Made by a program: the position numbers and the translations under genes. DNA of 31,702 nucleotides. Origin: CANIZL01 sp043788645 (GTDB taxonomy: Bacteria > Verrucomicrobiota > Verrucomicrobiia > Limisphaerales > UBA9464). The notes below the pieces were generated by a model, which did no database searches, was not told the DNA's origin, and saw only the letters and a list, made by a program, of their open reading frames with translations. The DNA lies in NCBI GenBank assembly GCA_043788645.1, contig JAYVTS010000380.1, positions 1 to 31,702 on the forward strand, in the 5' to 3' direction. Positions 1 to 7,770 of the stretch are shown piece after piece (position 1 is the first letter of the stretch; every line of letters begins with the position of its first letter).

Positions 1-119
1 GAAAATCTTTTGGTGCCTTGGTGTCTTTGAGTGAAAGTTTTTGTACGAAAAACCAGACGTGTTCATTGGCCCCAAAAACCGTCTTTGTGCCACCGTCTGA
101 AAAAATCTAGGGTGCGGGC

Positions 120-1919
120 ATGAAATCGTGGCTTCGGTCGGCGCTGTTTGCCTTTTTGGCAGGGGCGGTTGTTTCTGTCCCGCTCACCGTCGCGTCGGCC
201 TGGCCCGAACGCACGGACCAATTTCTTTCGCTCGTTAACGCCGGATACCAAGCACTGTATCGCGTCGAGAATGAAGCACTCTGGTTGGCCGGCACGGAGG
301 TATCGGCAGTCCATGACGCGGGCGCGGAGGTCGCCGGGAAGGCGCGGGCGGCATTTAATGGAAATCCGGCGATTATCCGCGAGGCCCGCGAACTCCTGAC
401 CCACCGGCAGGAGCTGACGGACCTCCAAATTCGGCAGTTAGAGCACTGCCTTCTGAACGCCGCCGAAGGTCCGATGACCAACCCGGAATTAGTGAATGCG
501 CGGGTCGCAGCCGAAACGGCGCAGAATTCAACCCTCAATGGATTTCAATTCCGTTTGAACGGTACCAACTGTATCGCCAACGACCTCGACCGAGTGCTGG
601 CAAAATCAACGGATCTCAAAGCTCGCCAAGCGGCTTGGGAAGCCAGTAAAATGACGGGGCCAGCGCTCAAATCAGGTCTCATTAAGCTCCGGGACCTCCG
701 CAATCGTTGCGCCGCAGAATTGGGCCATGCGGATTATTTCGCCCTTCAAGTGGCGAGCTACGACATGACGTCCGCCGAAATGTTGAAACTCAACGATGAT
801 TTCCTCGGTGAACTCCGGCCGCTCTATCTCCAGCTCCATACGTGGGCCAAATATCAACTGGCGAAAAAATACGCTCGGCCGGTACCCAAACGGATTCCGG
901 CGCACTGGATCAACAACCGTTGGTCCCAGGAGTGGAGTGGCCTGGTTTCGGGTGTTGACTATGATCGCTATATAACGAACCGGGCACCCGAATGGATCAC
1001 TAAGACCGCTGAAGAATTTTATGTGGGCCTCGGATTCCCAAAGCTACCGGCCACTTTTTGGAATCGCAGTGACCTCTTTCCGGTGGCCTCAGGCGAAACT
1101 CGTAAAAAGAATTCTCACGCCAGTTGTTGGCATGTGGACTTGCAGGATGACATCCGATCCCTCATGAGCGTGGAGCCGAACTATTCGTGGTTCAGTACGG
1201 CTCACCACGAGTTGGGGCACGGATATTATTTCATGGCTTATTCCCGTCCGGAAGTGCCGCCGCTGCTCCGGATTGGTGCCAATCCGGCATTTCACGAAGG
1301 TATTGGCGAATTGATCGCCCTCGCCGCTGGCCAGACTCCGTATCTCCGGCAAATGGGTATCCTACCGGCGGACTACCAGGAGGACACCACCGGCACGTTG
1401 TTGGACACCGCGTTGGCTCATTCGATTCCCTTTATGTTTTGGGCCAGTGGCACGATGACCCATTGGGAGCACGATGTGTACGTCGATCAGCTTCCGGCGG
1501 CCGAATGGAATGCGCGTTGGTGGAAACACGTATCGGATCTGCAGGGAGTTGAGCCGCCGAACGGAGCGGACAGCCGTGGGGAGGAATGGTGCGATGCGGC
1601 CACCAAAACGCATATCAATGATAACCCCTGTTATTATTATAGCTATGCGATTGCCACGGTGTTGAAGTTTCAATTCCATGATTACATCGCTCGCAACATT
1701 CTCCATCAACCGCCTCAAACCTGTAATTATGCGGGGAACAAAGAGGTGGGTCTCTTTTTGAAAAAGATGCTCGCTACGGGCGGCACCCGGGATTGGCGAG
1801 TGTTGCTCCGCGAAACCACGGGGGAGAATCTTTCCACCCGGGCGATGAAATCCTATTTTGCGCCACTACAAGCTTGGTTGGAGAGGGAAAATGCCGGTCG
1901 ACAGGTTGGCTGGGAATGA
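120..1919 (+). CDS. Secreted M2-family peptidyl-dipeptidase (ACE-like)
   Basis: This 599-residue protein is a zinc metallopeptidase of the angiotensin-converting-enzyme family (M2), expected to remove dipeptides from peptide C-termini outside the cytoplasm. The N-terminus (residues 1-28) is a signal peptide with a basic start and a hydrophobic core ending in ASA. The zinc site is HELGH with H363, E364 and H367, and the third ligand is E393 in the motif ANPAFHEGIGE, the equivalent of ANPGFHEAIGD in ACE. A further family block, KTHINDNPCYYYSYA followed by KFQFHDYIA, matches the ACE substrate-binding region FHIPSSVPYIRYF. The length fits bacterial single-domain M2 enzymes. The start is the ATG directly before the signal peptide. 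No clear Shine-Dalgarno is visible. A LolA_like gene follows after 20 bp and is probably co-transcribed. The family call is firm; the physiological substrate cannot be inferred. Confidence 0.93.
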   Translation: MKSWLRSALFAFLAGAVVSVPLTVASAWPERTDQFLSLVNAGYQALYRVENEALWLAGTEVSAVHDAGAEVAGKARAAFNGNPAIIREARELLTHRQELTDLQIRQLEHCLLNAAEGPMTNPELVNARVAAETAQNSTLNGFQFRLNGTNCIANDLDRVLAKSTDLKARQAAWEASKMTGPALKSGLIKLRDLRNRCAAELGHADYFALQVASYDMTSAEMLKLNDDFLGELRPLYLQLHTWAKYQLAKKYARPVPKRIPAHWINNRWSQEWSGLVSGVDYDRYITNRAPEWITKTAEEFYVGLGFPKLPATFWNRSDLFPVASGETRKKNSHASCWHVDLQDDIRSLMSVEPNYSWFSTAHHELGHGYYFMAYSRPEVPPLLRIGANPAFHEGIGELIALAAGQTPYLRQMGILPADYQEDTTGTLLDTALAHSIPFMFWASGTMTHWEHDVYVDQLPAAEWNARWWKHVSDLQGVEPPNGADSRGEEWCDAATKTHINDNPCYYYSYAIATVLKFQFHDYIARNILHQPPQTCNYAGNKEVGLFLKKMLATGGTRDWRVLLRETTGENLSTRAMKSYFAPLQAWLERENAGRQVGWE

Positions 1920-1939
1920 ATTGAATCGCCAGACCGACT

Positions 1940-2695
1940 ATGAAACGGATCCTGCGTCGCGCACTCTACCTCTTATGGCCGCTGCTGACGGCTAGTCAGC
2001 GGGTCAACGGAGCGGACCTATCGCCCGGGGACGCGGAGCGGATCGGCCAGGAATTGGCCGCCGAATTGCGAGGCGCTCGACCCGGGGGCAGTAGCACCAA
2101 TGGGGGATCGTTACGGTTGCGCGACGCCAAAGGTCGTCGTCGTGAATTCCCCGTCACCGTGGTCACGTTGGTCGGCGAGAATGAATGGTCCGTATCCTAC
2201 CAAGCTCGTTTTACGAATGGAGCGAGTGAAACACTGACGGCTCGATACCGATCCGTGGGAGCGCCGATCTATGAGGTTGCCCACGGCTTCCCTGGAGCAA
2301 CATCGGTCGGTGCGCCGCAGGTGTTGAGTGCGACGGAAACCGCGATTCCTTTTGCGGGTTCGGACTTTTGGGTTTGTGATCTCGGGCTTGAATTCCTCCA
2401 TTGGCCTGCCCAACGCTACGTAAAAAACGAATTGAGCAATGGTCGCCTGTGCCAAGTATTGGAGAGTTTAAATCCGGGCACCAACGGCTATTCAAAGGTC
2501 TGGTCTTATCTTGACGAGGAATTCAAAGGATTGCTCTCCGCCAAAGCGTTTGATGCACGCGGTTTTCAGATCAAGGACTTCAGTACCGGCAGTTTTACCA
2601 AGGTCAATGATCGGTGGTTCCTTAAAGATATTCGGATCCGCGACAAGCGGGCCGATACCTTGACGGAGCTGCACTACACCTTGCCGTCGGAGTGA
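1940..2695 (+). CDS. LolA_like secreted protein (outer membrane lipoprotein-sorting family)
   Basis: The 251-residue product has an N-terminal signal peptide (about residues 1-25, ending VNGA) and no further membrane segment. The C-terminal half contains DLGLEFLHWPAQRYVKNE, a GRLCQVLES strand, SYLDEEFKGLLSAKAFD and a last block FTKVNDRWFLKDIRIRD. I recognise this order of motifs from Verrucomicrobiota and Planctomycetota proteins annotated as outer-membrane lipoprotein-sorting (LolA_like, PF17131). These have a LolA/LolB-like half-barrel, but a role in lipoprotein transfer is not proven for them. The gene starts 20 bp after the M2 peptidase stop, so the two probably form an operon. It converges with uvrC, 53 bp away. 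The fold assignment is by motif memory and the function is uncertain. Confidence 0.75.
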   Translation: MKRILRRALYLLWPLLTASQRVNGADLSPGDAERIGQELAAELRGARPGGSSTNGGSLRLRDAKGRRREFPVTVVTLVGENEWSVSYQARFTNGASETLTARYRSVGAPIYEVAHGFPGATSVGAPQVLSATETAIPFAGSDFWVCDLGLEFLHWPAQRYVKNELSNGRLCQVLESLNPGTNGYSKVWSYLDEEFKGLLSAKAFDARGFQIKDFSTGSFTKVNDRWFLKDIRIRDKRADTLTELHYTLPSE

Positions 2696-2705
2696 GGGGA
2701 TGCCC

Positions 2706-2740
2706 GCTCCTCTTGGCCCACGGAAATGGGTTCCAAACAG
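2706..2740. repeat. Dispersed intergenic repeat, copy 1
   Basis: This segment between two convergent genes resembles 15311-15345 in the same orientation: 27 of 35 positions match by eye, with a shared core CCCACRGAAATGGRTTYCAA. Both copies are outside genes. No homologous flanking sequence was seen, so this looks like a short dispersed repeat rather than a duplicated gene end. Confidence 0.45.
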
Positions 2741-2748
2741 GTTGCGGA

Positions 2749-4371
2749 CTACTCCTGACGAGCCTCCAGAAACCGCTTGAGCTCCGCCGCCATCACCCCG
2801 CCGAAGCCGGGCACTTGTTTCAGTTCTTCGATCGACGCTAAGCGCAATCGTTGGACGGAACCGAACCGCTTGAGAATCGCTTTCTTGCGCGCTTCACCCA
2901 TCCCAGGAAATTCGTCGAGCACACTTTCGTTGATCTTTTTCAATCGCAGTTGTGCGTTATAGGAATTTGCAAATCGATGGGCTTCATCGCGGACTCTTTG
3001 CAAGAGTTTCACCGCCGGATGATCCAAACCTAAACGCAATGGCTCCGCGTGACCCGGTCGATGGATTTCCTCAAACTCCTTCGCCAACCCTAAAATCGGA
3101 ATGTGTCTCAGACCTAGGTTCTCCAGCTCGACACAGGCGGCGTTCAGTTGGCCTTTGCCACCGTCGATTAAGATCAGATCTGGCAGCTTCGGACCGCTCG
3201 GTGGCCGCGGCACCCACGGGGCGGCGAGTTCCGCTAAGCCAGTTCCTGCCGTATCGGATCCTGATGCATCGACCGTGGGCTCGGTCTCGGACGCCGGTTT
3301 CTCCAGCAAGACATTGGGCTCCGAAGGCGGCGCCTCGACCTCGTTCTTTAATCGGGTATAACGGCGCCGCACCGTTTCGGCTATGCAGGCGAAGTCGTTC
3401 TGTTCCGTGACCGTCTTCATCTTAAACCGGCGATAGTTGGCGCGGTCCGGGCGGCCCTGCCAAAAGCTCACCATGGAGGCCACCATGAAGGTCCCGCTGA
3501 TATTGGAAATATCGTAGCCTTCGATCCGTGCCGGTGGAGTCGCCAATCCCAACACGTCCGCCAACGCTCGCAGATCGGATTCGGGGTTGATGGCCACGGG
3601 TAGCGTGTAGGGCACGCGTTCAAATTTTTCTGTCTTTTGGGTGGTTCGTTTGAGGTCTTCGAGGGCGTCCCGGAGCTGGGCGGCTTTCTCAAATTCTTGT
3701 TTTCCGGCTGCCCGTTTCATTTCCGCCTCCAGTTCTCCGCGCAACTCGTCGGCCTGGCCCTGCAAAAATTCAAGGCCGGCCTTAACCTGCGCCAGATACT
3801 GAACGCGGGTAACGTTGGCGATGCAGGGCGCGGTGCAGTGTTTCAGGTTCCCGTACAGGCAATGTTTGTAGTCCGACTCGTTGGGAGTGAGGGCGCGGCA
3901 GCCGCGGAGTTGAAACTTGCGGCGCATCAGAGTCATTGCCCGACGGACACTGCCGGAATGCGCAAAGGGTCCAAAGTAAATGCAACCGTCTTCTTTGCGA
4001 AGTCGAGTGAGGGTGAAACGTGGGATCGGATCTTGGAGATTGACCTTGAGGAGGAGGAAACGTTTGTCGTCGCGAAAGTCGATGTTGAATCGCGGCTTAA
4101 ACTCTTTGATGAGCTTCCCTTCCAGCAGCAGCGATTCCGCTTCCGATTTGACAACGTGCCAATCCAGATCATGGATGGCATCGACCAACGCATTGAATTT
4201 CAAATCCCAGCCCATTCGGCGGGACGGATGAAAATACTGCGACACGCGTTTCCGAAGATCGCGGGCTTTCCCCACGTAGATCACCGTGCCGAGTCGGTCT
4301 TTATGCAAATAGACCCCCGGTTTATGGGGGATTTGCGAGAGCTTATTGCGAATATGATCCGAAGAGGGCAT
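2749..4371 (-). CDS. uvrC: UvrABC system protein C
   Basis: UvrC is the dual-incision nuclease of nucleotide excision repair. In this 540-residue protein the N-terminal GIY-YIG domain is clear (GVYLHKD at 19-25, IYVGKARDLRKR at 31-42). Cysteines C158, C171, C179 and C183 have almost the spacing of the UvrC [4Fe-4S] ligands. The UvrB-interacting UVR helix pair lies at about 215-242. The RNase H-like nuclease has D287 (EGYDIS), D403 (LIDGGKGQ) and H465 (RDEAHRFA). Two helix-hairpin-helix motifs end the protein (about 485-537). An acidic, Ala/Pro-rich stretch of about 50 residues (344-394) sits inside the nuclease domain just before DGGKGQ and looks like a lineage-specific loop. The protein is somewhat shorter than typical 600-residue UvrC. 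It is divergent from the methyltransferase gene. Confidence 0.96.
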   Translation of the reverse strand: MPSSDHIRNKLSQIPHKPGVYLHKDRLGTVIYVGKARDLRKRVSQYFHPSRRMGWDLKFNALVDAIHDLDWHVVKSEAESLLLEGKLIKEFKPRFNIDFRDDKRFLLLKVNLQDPIPRFTLTRLRKEDGCIYFGPFAHSGSVRRAMTLMRRKFQLRGCRALTPNESDYKHCLYGNLKHCTAPCIANVTRVQYLAQVKAGLEFLQGQADELRGELEAEMKRAAGKQEFEKAAQLRDALEDLKRTTQKTEKFERVPYTLPVAINPESDLRALADVLGLATPPARIEGYDISNISGTFMVASMVSFWQGRPDRANYRRFKMKTVTEQNDFACIAETVRRRYTRLKNEVEAPPSEPNVLLEKPASETEPTVDASGSDTAGTGLAELAAPWVPRPPSGPKLPDLILIDGGKGQLNAACVELENLGLRHIPILGLAKEFEEIHRPGHAEPLRLGLDHPAVKLLQRVRDEAHRFANSYNAQLRLKKINESVLDEFPGMGEARKKAILKRFGSVQRLRLASIEELKQVPGFGGVMAAELKRFLEARQE

Positions 4372-4451
4372 GAAAACGACAAATCGCTCGGGTTGCCCCT
4401 TGCCGATTGAATCCCACGACCTTCAATGTACGAAAGTTTGATGATGTTTCC

Positions 4452-5291
4452 ATGAATAATTTAGTCCGTCGATTGGGCCAAAAAGTGCCGCGCCGGTGGC
4501 GTAATTACCTTAAATCCCCTGGAAAAGCCGTCCGCTGGTGGTGGTTGGCTCGCCAACCGGATCGTCGATACCAGCCTCAGAATGCGGACAGCTCCTTTCT
4601 TTGCCCGCCTTTGGCCATTGAACACGCTTTTAGGTTTCAGTTTTCTGACGCGGAGCAAGCGGCTGAATTTAGGGAGTTTGTCGACCTCCTTCGGCCGCTG
4701 AAGGATCCCCTCTTTTTTGATCTCGGTTGTCATTTCGGGCTCTTTAGTCATGTGATGCTGGCCTTGTCGAAGCCGGCCGGTCGGGCTCTTGCCGTCGATC
4801 CATCGGGAACCGCCTGTGCGATGGTCCGGCACATTGCGGCGGCCAATTCTTGGACGAGCCGCTTGGAGGTCATTCAGGCCGCAGTCGGTGGGAAAAGTGG
4901 CGAACTCGAAATGGTAGATGGGGGGGTGATGTTGGCCGGTTATTTTATGGCCGCGAGCGATCAGCCTCCCGGTGATCGAATCCGCGTCCCATTGGTCACG
5001 ATCGACGACCTTACTCGGCGAGCGGGAAGAAAGCCGGATGTTGTCAAGATTGATATCGAAAGCTTTGAGCTGGAGGCCTTTGATGGCGCCCCGGAAACGC
5101 TCGGTGGCGGTGAAATTCCGATCTGTCTCGAGCTGCACAACCGCTACCTGCGAGATCGAAAAGCGGACCCTCGCCAAGTGCTCGCCAAAATCGCTGCTTT
5201 GGGCTATCGGCATTTGACCTGTGGGGGCCAACCGATTAGCGCTGACGCAATTCTGGCCCGGGACCTGATCCGAATCGTGGCGCGCAAATAG
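4452..5291 (+). CDS. FkbM-family SAM-dependent methyltransferase
   Basis: The 279-residue product has the FkbM-type O-methyltransferase pattern: a SAM-binding loop FFDLGCHFGLFSH (88-100), an acidic residue in LAVDPSGT binding the ribose, AAVGGKSGELEM, and the C-terminal block PDVVKIDIESFELEAFDGA followed by CLELHNRYL. Such enzymes methylate sugar hydroxyls of polysaccharides, glycolipids or natural products; the substrate is not evident here. I chose the ATG at 4452. An in-frame TTG at 4407 would add 15 residues of unremarkable sequence. The N-terminal 50 residues are very basic and aromatic and have no family match that I recognise. The gene is divergent from uvrC and followed at 40 bp by a convergent regulator gene, so it probably stands alone. 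Confidence 0.85.
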   Translation: MNNLVRRLGQKVPRRWRNYLKSPGKAVRWWWLARQPDRRYQPQNADSSFLCPPLAIEHAFRFQFSDAEQAAEFREFVDLLRPLKDPLFFDLGCHFGLFSHVMLALSKPAGRALAVDPSGTACAMVRHIAAANSWTSRLEVIQAAVGGKSGELEMVDGGVMLAGYFMAASDQPPGDRIRVPLVTIDDLTRRAGRKPDVVKIDIESFELEAFDGAPETLGGGEIPICLELHNRYLRDRKADPRQVLAKIAALGYRHLTCGGQPISADAILARDLIRIVARK

Positions 5292-5330
5292 GGGCTGGAC
5301 CCAAAGCACCAGGCACTGCGCGGTGTTTGC

Positions 5331-5810
5331 TCAGGGCGTCACCGCGAGACGTTCGTTAGCGCCTTCGCGCTTCATCAAAACGCCCTGCTCTTTGTAAGGC
5401 CGCATGACGAAGTGCGTGGCCGTGCTCAAGACGCCTTGTAGCGTCGAAAGTTTTTCCGAAACGAAACTCGCGACTTCGCGCAAATTCCTGCCTTCGACCT
5501 CTACTAAAAGATCGTAGCCGCCGGACATGAGGTAACACGACCGCACCTCGGCGTGCTGAGCGATCCGTTCCGCGAGTTTGTCGAATCCGCCGCCGCGTTC
5601 CGGAGAAATCCGCACTTCGATCAGGGCGCGAACGATTTCGACCCCGAGCCGCTCGGGATTCAGCACTGCACGATACCCTAACAACGTGCCATCCGCTTCG
5701 TACGCTTTTAGGCGCTCGCGGATTTGCGTTTCGGTCACGCCCAATTTGGCCGCCAACTGGGCGGGTGAACAGGAGGCGTCGGTCGACAACTGCTTTAACA
5801 AAGAATCCAT
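5331..5810 (-). CDS. Lrp/AsnC-family transcriptional regulator
   Basis: The product of 159 residues has the two-part Lrp/AsnC layout. An N-terminal helix-turn-helix (CSPAQLAAKLGVTETQIRERLKAYEADGTLLGYRAVLNPERLG) is followed by a RAM/AsnC ligand-binding domain with the block EVRSCYLMSGGYDLLVEVEG, whose GGYD turn forms the effector site in the family. The reading frame is open further upstream to 5894, but those 28 residues are low-quality and overlap a dispersed repeat. The ATG at 5810 (MDSLLKQLS) gives the normal family start. Family members usually sense amino acids and control nearby metabolic genes. No obvious target is next to it, so its regulon is unknown. Confidence 0.9.
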   Translation of the reverse strand: MDSLLKQLSTDASCSPAQLAAKLGVTETQIRERLKAYEADGTLLGYRAVLNPERLGVEIVRALIEVRISPERGGGFDKLAERIAQHAEVRSCYLMSGGYDLLVEVEGRNLREVASFVSEKLSTLQGVLSTATHFVMRPYKEQGVLMKREGANERLAVTP

Positions 5811-5890
5811 GATCGAATTGGAGCGGATACCGGGCCGGTGTGGAAACGGATTCTGCGAAAAAGCAACGACCCCCTCCCTCTCTCCATTTC

Positions 5891-5913
5891 TCATCCGCGT
5901 TCATCCGTGGTTC
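5891..5913. repeat. CATCCG-type dispersed repeat, copy 1
   Basis: Two roughly 10-bp units of the form TTCATCCGYG end in GGTTC. The same pattern occurs at 6664-6694 (three units) and 28051-28080 (three units), always on the + strand here. Copies 1 and 2 bracket the toxin-antitoxin pair as direct repeats. Confidence 0.6.
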
Positions 5914-5929
5914 CGCCTCCCTGATGAAA

Positions 5930-6352
5930 TCACTTTGGCGAGCTCACAGGAATCATCTGCCTTCCGTGGCGGCGATAGATTTTGAAATCAGCGTCGAGTG
6001 TCAACAGAAGCAGCTTCGGATGCATCTCCGACAGGCGCACCAAACAGGCGTCAGCGAGCGACATCGGCACGTCATCAAACCGGTCCATCAAGATGCTGAT
6101 CGCCTGCACTTGGTCTTCCAGATGGAAGGAGAGGTCAAAGACACCGTCTGCTAACATCGCCCGGAGGCGTTTCAGATGGCGTGGCGAACGCCTCAGCAAA
6201 AACCAGGCTTCGCTGATCACCGCATCGCAGAGTACGACGGAGCCCTCGTGCTGTTTGAGCTGCTCCTCGGCCCAGATGTGATGCCGATCGTCTTCAGCCA
6301 GATACGCTACTAGCGGCCCGGTATCGAGGATAACGCCCCGTTCAACGGCCAT
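5930..6352 (-). CDS. PIN-domain ribonuclease toxin (VapC-like)
   Basis: The 140-residue protein is a PIN-domain nuclease. It has the four acidic positions of the family: D10 (ILDTGPLVAYL), E48 (VISEAW), D101 (SLADACLVRL) and D120 (LTLDADFKIY). In VapC proteins these bind Mg2+ or Mn2+ and cleave tRNA or rRNA. The ATG at 6352 puts the first aspartate at the usual position; the frame is open upstream but only because it overlaps the antitoxin gene. The antitoxin lies immediately upstream and overlaps by 11 bp, the standard arrangement for translationally coupled pairs. The RNA target cannot be predicted from sequence alone. Confidence 0.88.
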   Translation of the reverse strand: MAVERGVILDTGPLVAYLAEDDRHHIWAEEQLKQHEGSVVLCDAVISEAWFLLRRSPRHLKRLRAMLADGVFDLSFHLEDQVQAISILMDRFDDVPMSLADACLVRLSEMHPKLLLLTLDADFKIYRRHGRQMIPVSSPK

Positions 6353-6599
6353 AGCCGGCGAGATGCTTGGGATGACTGGCCAGATCCTTGATGCCGGTCG
6401 CGCCAGCCCCCTGGTATTTTCCCAGTCGGTCGTGAATAGACGGCTTCCGGGCTCCGTAGGTCTCGGCCGGCGGTGCGGCGGATAGCGTGCGCAGCAGAGC
6501 ATCACGCACGATCGCTGATTTTGAAGCCCTCTGCATCAACGCCGCGGCATCCAATGAAGCATTGAGGAATTCTGGAATTTTAATGGTGATCGTCTTCAG
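6342..6599 (-). CDS. Ribbon-helix-helix antitoxin of the PIN toxin, apparent CTG start
   Basis: This 85-residue protein lies directly upstream of the PIN toxin and overlaps it by 11 bp. Reading from the CTG at 6599 gives the start KTITIKIPEFLNASLDAAA, a typical antitoxin beta-strand, followed by RASKSAIVRDALLRTL, the RHH helix pair. The C-terminal part (about residues 45-85) is Gly/Lys/His-rich and would wrap the toxin. No ATG, GTG or TTG exists in frame at the beginning of the strand: the first TTG (6554) would delete the DNA-binding strand. Start at CTG is therefore inferred. Other readings are a mutated start codon or a non-standard ATT/ATC start. Such antitoxins normally repress their own operon. 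Confidence 0.72.
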   Translation of the reverse strand: MKTITIKIPEFLNASLDAAALMQRASKSAIVRDALLRTLSAAPPAETYGARKPSIHDRLGKYQGAGATGIKDLASHPKHLAGYGR

Positions 6600-6663
6600 G
6601 ATGCCGCAAAGGTAATACGGATGATACGGATGGCAATACCAAAAAGTCCGTCTCGATTTCCCC

Positions 6664-6694
6664 TTCCGCGTTCATCCGTGTTCATCTGCGGTTC
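6664..6694. repeat. CATCCG-type dispersed repeat, copy 2
   Basis: Three near-repeats of a 10-bp unit (TTCCGCG, TTCATCCGTG, TTCATCTGCG) end in GTTC. It is in the same orientation as copies at 5891 and 28051 and lies just upstream of the antitoxin gene. The nearby text GATTTCCCC upstream of the units is shared with copy 3. Confidence 0.6.
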
Positions 6695-6699
6695 TACGC

Positions 6700-7770
6700 C
6701 TAGGCCGCTAGCTGAGCCTCATCCGCTAACGGTTCATGAATTTTTCCCACAAGACTCAATGGTCGATCGTGGTCAAGAAAATCTCGGCAAATGGCAAAAA
6801 AATCAATTCGATTTACACACCGTCGAATCCGATGGAGAAACTCCGGCCCCACGCCTTCTCCCACAAAATTCATGTATTTCTTCATCTTCTCAACTTGAAG
6901 CCGCTCACGAAAATCCGCCGCGGGCGTGGTCGCTTCATACAACGCTCCGATATAGGCCAGCAACTCGCGTCCGCTCGGTTGGCGAATCGGGCGTCCGGCT
7001 AAGTGATCTCGAATCTGTCCGAACAACCAGGGATTACGAATGCATCCCCGCCCAATCATCAGGCCCTTTGCACCGGTCAACCGTAGTACCTCGGCGGCCC
7101 GTGTCGGAGAGGCTACATTTCCATTGGCCAAGACGGGACATGCCAAAGCTTTCACCGCCTGTGCAATGGAGGAATAGCGAACTTCGGTCCGATACATGTC
7201 GAGAACCGTGCGCCCGTGGACCGTGACTAAATCCGGACTGTGCCGGGCGAAAATCGAGAGGAGTTGATCAAAAACACGGGGATCATCAAAACCAAGGCGC
7301 GTTTTTACGGTAAACTTAACCGCACCAACGCCGCCCGGAAGAGCCTCGCGTAGAGCGCCCAGAATGGCATCGACCTTGGCCGGTTCTCGAAGCAAACCGC
7401 CGCCGGCACATTTGCGATACACGATCGGCGCCGGACAACCCAGGTTGAGATCTACCGCCGCGATGGGCAGCCGCGCCAAGGCCTGGGCTGTGCGCACCAG
7501 AGCCGATATATCATTGCCAATCAATTGCGCAACCGCCGGTCGGCCGGTCGGATTTTCGGAAATGGCCTGTAAAATCGGAGCATCAAGCGAGCTGGTGCTG
7601 TGGACTCGGAAGTACTCCGTCCAATAGACATCCGGACCTCCATACTGCGAAAGCAACCGCCAAAACGGCAGGTCCGTCACGTCCTGCATCGGCGCCAACG
7701 CCAACACCGCATGGGGCGCTGCCATACAGTGCTCCCATTGACCCACAGGTGTCACGAGGGACGTCTTCAT
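6700..7770 (-). CDS. tRNA-dihydrouridine synthase
   Basis: This 356-residue flavoprotein should reduce uridine to dihydrouridine in the tRNA D-loop using FMN and NAD(P)H. Visible Dus motifs are LALAPMQDVTD (FMN site near the N-terminus), VAQLIGND, DLNLGCPAPIVYRKCAGGGLL with the catalytic cysteine of the GCPA loop, KTRLG, TVHGRT, VLANGNV and GLMIGRGCIRNPW (phosphate binding). The start ATG overlaps the pdxA stop (ATGA, 4 bp), suggesting translational coupling; a later ATG at MAAPHAV would also fit the family. Which Dus subfamily it belongs to is not certain; the motif set is closest to DusB/DusC-like enzymes. Confidence 0.93.
   Translation of the reverse strand: MKTSLVTPVGQWEHCMAAPHAVLALAPMQDVTDLPFWRLLSQYGGPDVYWTEYFRVHSTSSLDAPILQAISENPTGRPAVAQLIGNDISALVRTAQALARLPIAAVDLNLGCPAPIVYRKCAGGGLLREPAKVDAILGALREALPGGVGAVKFTVKTRLGFDDPRVFDQLLSIFARHSPDLVTVHGRTVLDMYRTEVRYSSIAQAVKALACPVLANGNVASPTRAAEVLRLTGAKGLMIGRGCIRNPWLFGQIRDHLAGRPIRQPSGRELLAYIGALYEATTPAADFRERLQVEKMKKYMNFVGEGVGPEFLHRIRRCVNRIDFFAICRDFLDHDRPLSLVGKIHEPLADEAQLAA

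Noticed and set aside
1..50. Text CTTGGTGTCTTTGAGTGAAA near the window start, which resembles a dispersed repeat word I recall from environmental genomes
   Set aside because: No second copy is in the window and it lies at the edge, so repeat status cannot be supported from this sequence.
3637..4410. Long plus-strand frame of 257 codons opposite uvrC
   Set aside because: It is the antisense shadow of a gene with all family motifs; the product has no recognisable domain.
4461..5309. Minus-strand frame of 282 codons opposite the FkbM gene
   Set aside because: Shadow of the methyltransferase; no motif and no signal of its own.
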